In this document: positions 32,101-35,541 of the stretch, piece after piece
Layout: each line of letters begins with the position of its first letter
Position numbering within the stretch: the stretch's first letter is position 1
NCBI GenBank assembly: GCA_001969505.1
Contig: LSSK01000856.1
Span: 1 to 35,541 of the forward strand
DNA length: 35,541 nucleotides
Direction of reading: 5' to 3'
Source of the DNA: Zancudomyces culisetae
Taxonomy: Eukaryota > Kickxellomycota > Harpellomycetes > Harpellales > Legeriomycetaceae
Program-made: the position numbers and the translations under genes
Notes under the pieces: model-generated
Database searches by the model: none
Seen by the model: only the letters and a program-made list of their open reading frames with translations
What the model was told of the DNA's origin: nothing

Positions 32101-34169
32101 AATCTCCACCTCCCCTTTTGCTGTAGGCCTCACTCTTATATGTCCTTCTCTGCTCAGCTTTGTTCGTACATACTTTCTGACGTTTGGTTCCATCGCCAAC
32201 GTCCGTGCAAAGCTTTCCTCTATCTGCTGCATCACTATCTTGTCGCTACCCAGCTCTGGGTTTTGTTCTACAAATTGTGCAATCCGCTCCTCTGGCACTA
32301 GTTGCACCTCACTGTCGTCTACAAAATGTCGACCTAATCCTTGCAGATTATATCCAAACTCGCGTGCTGTAATACCCATCTCATCTTTTACAAATCCTCG
32401 GATTTTACTGTTTTCCACTCCCTTTGCCCGCTGACTTTGCGTTGGTTTTTTGTACATCGATGCCTGTCTTGCTCCTCCGTTACCCTCTAGAACATGTCGG
32501 AACGTACTTTGTACCCAATCCTCCAGATCCACCAACTCCTCCGTGTCAATCGCCACATCCAACATCTGTACTAAATACTCCTTATCCTCTCCGCTCCACT
32601 CTCCAGCATTCACCACCCGTGCCACCTGTGCCATCAACTCCAATCGCTTGGCTAAAATCCCTCTAAACTGCGTATCCATGTCATAAAGCATCCACAAATC
32701 CCTCTGTGTAAGCCACTCCCTTACTTGTTCTCCATCCCCTGATTCTGACGTTTCAAACAAATCCTTTCGATGTGTATATATAAATGGCACCTCCATAAAC
32801 TCTTGACTCATCAGCTTCAGCACTGATAACACTGCTGCCAAGAATCGTTCGTGCCCCATAATCGCTCGGCTGGGTCCTTGATAATGCTCTCCTTCACTCT
32901 TTCTATTCAGCTGTCTCAGTATCCATGTTGTCTCTTCCTCGATCTCTTCATCACTCAGCTCTCTTCTATATATCTGGGCTCCTGATCCTCGTTCTTGCAG
33001 CCGCTCGGGACAATCTGTAACCCTGATTTCTTCATCTTTAGTTGTCAACATCTTGGCCTCAATTTCTGCTGGCTCAAACACTCTATCCAATATCCCTTCT
33101 TTTTCTACTACCTCATCCTCTGGTCTTCGCTCCTCCATTGCAAAATCATACTCTGTGCCATCGCCAAATATTTCCAACAGATCATACATTGTATCCTCAT
33201 CAAGCCCCTCCATTATCTCATCTCCAAATCCTCCCCAGTCTGCTCTCCCCCTCTTTGGTCTCTCTCTTTCTCTCTCCCTTCCCCCTTCTTCTCCCTCACT
33301 CTCATCTTCAATAAAATCTTCCAACCCTTCCTCCCGTCGCTCCCTTCTTCCTCTTTGCCTTCTCGCGTCCTCTCTGCCCCTTCTTCTGCGCTCATCTTCC
33401 CTATCATCTTCCTCTTCCTCTTCGTCATCAAATAAGCCCAAATCCTCTCGCCTACCTCTACCCCGCCCCCTTCCGTACTCTTCGTCGTCACTTCCCCTCC
33501 TTTCACGAGCGCCCCTGCGCATCCTCCCTCCTCCCTCCTCTTCATCCTCCTCAACTTCCTCTTCGTCTTCCTCTCTCACCCTCTTTCGCTTCAGCTTTCT
33601 TTCATTCTCCTCTTCTCCTTCACTATTGTCACTCTCTACTTTCTTCTTGCCTCTTCTCAGCAATCTTCTCCCTCCTTTATCTCCGTGCATCACGCGAATC
33701 CCTGTGTTTTCTTGAACTAGTTCTAGATCATCTTCATCCAGTTCCTCATCTTCCCTTTCTCTCTCTATTATTTTACATTTCAAATCTTTGAATATGATTT
33801 CATTTCTAGATTTACCCATTCTTCAAATATTTTCAAACACTAGTAGCAACAGACATGCTCTCTTTACTTACCTTGATTTTCTCTTCGTAATCTCCTCCTC
33901 TCCTCTCGCCTGCGCTTTCTCTCCTCTCTTCTACGCTCTCTATCCTCTCTATCCTCCTCACTTTCATTTTCCTCATCATCCACTATAAACCCGCTTTTTC
34001 GGAGCTCCTCTTCTCCTGCCTCCTCATCCTCAAGATCCTCCTCTTCTTCCTCATCTATTCTCTCGGTATCAGAATAATCCCCTTCTTCTTCCTCTTCCTC
34101 GTCATTATTGTACCGTATGACATCTTCGTCCTCTTCGTCCTCCTCATGTCTTCTTCCATCCCTCGCCAT
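29173..34169 (-). CDS. SPT6: Transcription elongation factor and histone chaperone Spt6
   Basis: Two exons, about 34169-33872 and 33785-29173, give 1,636 residues. Spt6 travels with RNA polymerase II, reassembles nucleosomes and binds the phosphorylated Rpb1 linker. Order of domains (full-length numbering): acidic N-terminus with GFIVDDEE and DEDDLELVQENTGI; helical core; YqgF domain about 826-960 (VVVVVGGGFGIGRGAIRIV, QPDVVAVAGMEP); helix-hairpin-helix near 1033 (VCGLGPRKAQLI); S1 domain about 1219-1285 (GIDGFLNVANI); tandem SH2 about 1338-1570, the first with VIRPSS holding the phosphate-binding Arg1364. The tail is Pro/His/Gln-rich. The first intron is ambiguous: donor GTAAGT at 33871 needs the AAG acceptor before 33785; donor GTAAAG (exon end 33868) fits the better TCTAG acceptor before 33805, giving 1,644 residues. 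Both keep frame. A downstream ATG at 33819 could start a shorter product. Confidence 0.97.
29176..29320 (-). repeat. Trinucleotide-rich tract coding Pro/His/Gln
   Basis: GGT, GTG and GTT repeats on the + strand encode two proline runs and His/Gln runs at the Spt6 C-terminus. Such tracts are prone to slippage, so copy number may vary. Confidence 0.6.
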
Positions 34170-35325
34170 TTTAAACTTTCTTTGTTGTTCTTCCCTACTT
34201 TACTTTTTGAAATCCTTTTGTATTTTTGTACAGCTCAACCCTCGACTTTTACCAAATAAAATGGATACCACTCTTCTTATTGTTTCTTATTTGCGTTGGT
34301 TCGTCTACAAACCCCTAGAAACTATCTGTGTCTATCGAGTCTTTTTACGTGGAATTATAACAGTCCTTTTTTTTAGTTTTGACTAGTATTTTAGATCTTA
34401 ATCAAAACAAGAAAGTTCGACCCATTTGATTATTGATTCTAATTTATGTATGCCACAAAGTATCGTGTACTCTCTTAATTCTTGACCCTTGGTTCTATCA
34501 ATCTTGCCTCCAAAAAATCTTTATTCAATTACATCCAGATAAATTATACCCCTCTTTTTCTTTTTCTTTTTTTTCTTTAATGTTTATCCGTAACTATTTT
34601 GGATGTAACAAATTAACTGCTAAAAAAAAATTTACGCTATACTTAAACTGGGAATAAAAAAAAATATCAATGCGAATCTGGCTATTTTTTTTTTTACAAT
34701 TTTTGTTTATTTTGTGTTAAATGTATTCATTTCGTGTTTTAAACTCGCCAAAGCAACTATCATAAAAAATTCAACTCTCTTTGAAGTAAAAAAAGGTTTT
34801 TTATGGATCTGTAGATATAGCCGTAAACAAAAAGAGTATGCTTTAAACTATTCAAAACCACTTGGCAACTGATATAATATACCCATACCCAGTGCAATAC
34901 TTTATGTTTTATTTGTGTGCATGCTCACAAGATATTATTTGTGCTGAGCATTAGTAAGATAGTTTAATTATCCTTTTTCACACCCCTTCACCATCCAGTA
35001 TTTAAACACTAGTTTATACCCAGTTAACTCATACAAGCTTTATCTCTGAAAGTTCAAATCAAGACCATTTCACAGTATTCTCTATATTATGCTAAGGATA
35101 CTTCTTTAGTATTTATTTTAGGACTGTTTTCATGTAGTGTCCGTATTCCACTCCATGTACACATTCCAGATGCCAACCATGACATATTTTATTCACTACT
35201 ACACTCAAAATACTGTACAAATTCATTTGCAAATCCCCTCTAATAAACTATCAACTAAAATTAAATAGATATATCACAAAAAGTTTCGATAACACCACAA
35301 AAGTGCAAAAAATGCCAAAAGATTG
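34170..35325. other. SPT6 upstream region, no gene seen
   Basis: About 1.15 kb between the SPT6 start and the tRNA-Leu gene, presumably with the SPT6 promoter. Long T runs occur at 34568-34576 and 34685-34697. Open frames are short and unconvincing. I recognise no RNA gene. Confidence 0.5.
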
Positions 35326-35408
35326 TGATTAGAGTGGGATTCGAACCCACGCCTCCGGAGAGACCGCGGCCTTAACGCGGCGCCTTAGACCAACTCGGCC
35401 ATCTAACC
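35326..35408 (-). tRNA. tRNA-Leu (anticodon AAG)
   Basis: A class II tRNA of 83 bases without intron. Read on the minus strand, the acceptor stem is GGTTAGA paired with TCTAATC (one G-U pair), discriminator A. The A box is TGGCCGAGTTGG, the anticodon stem CCGCG/CGCGG encloses TTAAGGC (anticodon AAG), the long variable arm is TCTCTCCGGAGGC-like, and the T arm is GTGGGTTCGAATCCCAC. A T4 run a few bases downstream (35320-35317) serves as terminator. Confidence 0.97.
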
Positions 35409-35541
35409 TGTCGTAATGTTGTAATTTTAGTTTGCACAAAATTTCTCAGGAAATTTCCGCAACTAAACCTACAAAAAGTTCTGCTAATAGAGGGGGATTG
35501 TTACTGGAATAAGTTTTACTTTATTTAACCAGTCAACCCTA

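Noticed and set aside
33053-33715. 220-codon Ser-rich open frame on the + strand
   Set aside because: It is the complement of the Glu/Arg-rich Spt6 N-terminus, a low-complexity shadow.
1-35541. CRISPR arrays, prophage or intact transposons
   Set aside because: No spaced direct repeats, integrase, transposase or reverse transcriptase motifs, and no long terminal repeats were seen.

Overview
The window is nuclear DNA of an AT-rich fungus. I infer a fungus from spliced genes with GTAAGT-like donors and TAG/CAG acceptors, a Tvp38-type membrane protein, a Ran1/Ksp1-type kinase, and fungal-style Spt6, WDR48 and Bin3 genes. A COP1 orthologue is absent from the best-known yeasts, so an early-diverging lineage is a reasonable but unproven guess. 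By eye the DNA is about two-thirds A+T, with long T runs between genes. I see no bacterial, phage, CRISPR or intact transposon features.

Layout from left to right: a tRNA-Ile(AAU) gene with a one-base-short T arm (422-494); a minus-strand Ser/Thr kinase (2254-4746); about 6.7 kb with no convincing gene; a three-exon TVP38-family membrane protein (11410-12722, +); a COP1-type RING-WD40 ubiquitin ligase (13118-16289, -), whose 5' exon looks at first like a separate small gene; a decayed reading frame (18170-18601, +), probably a pseudogene; a large two-exon charged protein of unknown function (18611-22405, +); a three-exon WDR48/UAF1 deubiquitinase cofactor (22745-26621, -); a Bin3/MePCE-family RNA 5'-phosphate methyltransferase (27851-29080, +); a two-exon SPT6 transcription elongation factor (29173-34169, -); and a tRNA-Leu(AAG) gene (35326-35408, -).

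The spliced models were rebuilt by hand from donor and acceptor sites and checked for phase. Every proposed join for TVP38, COP1, the charged protein and WDR48 keeps frame and gives a length divisible by three. The SPT6 first intron has two in-frame solutions. Most neighbours are convergent or divergent pairs, so nothing here is an operon or an obvious functional cluster. Two ubiquitin-pathway WD40 proteins (COP1 and WDR48) and two RNA/transcription factors (Bin3 and Spt6) lie close together, but the sequence does not show that this is more than chance. I found no clear new biological system. The best leads are the fungal COP1 with its extra N-terminal exons, the decayed frame at 18170-18601, the unknown charged protein, and the very long gap upstream of the kinase.
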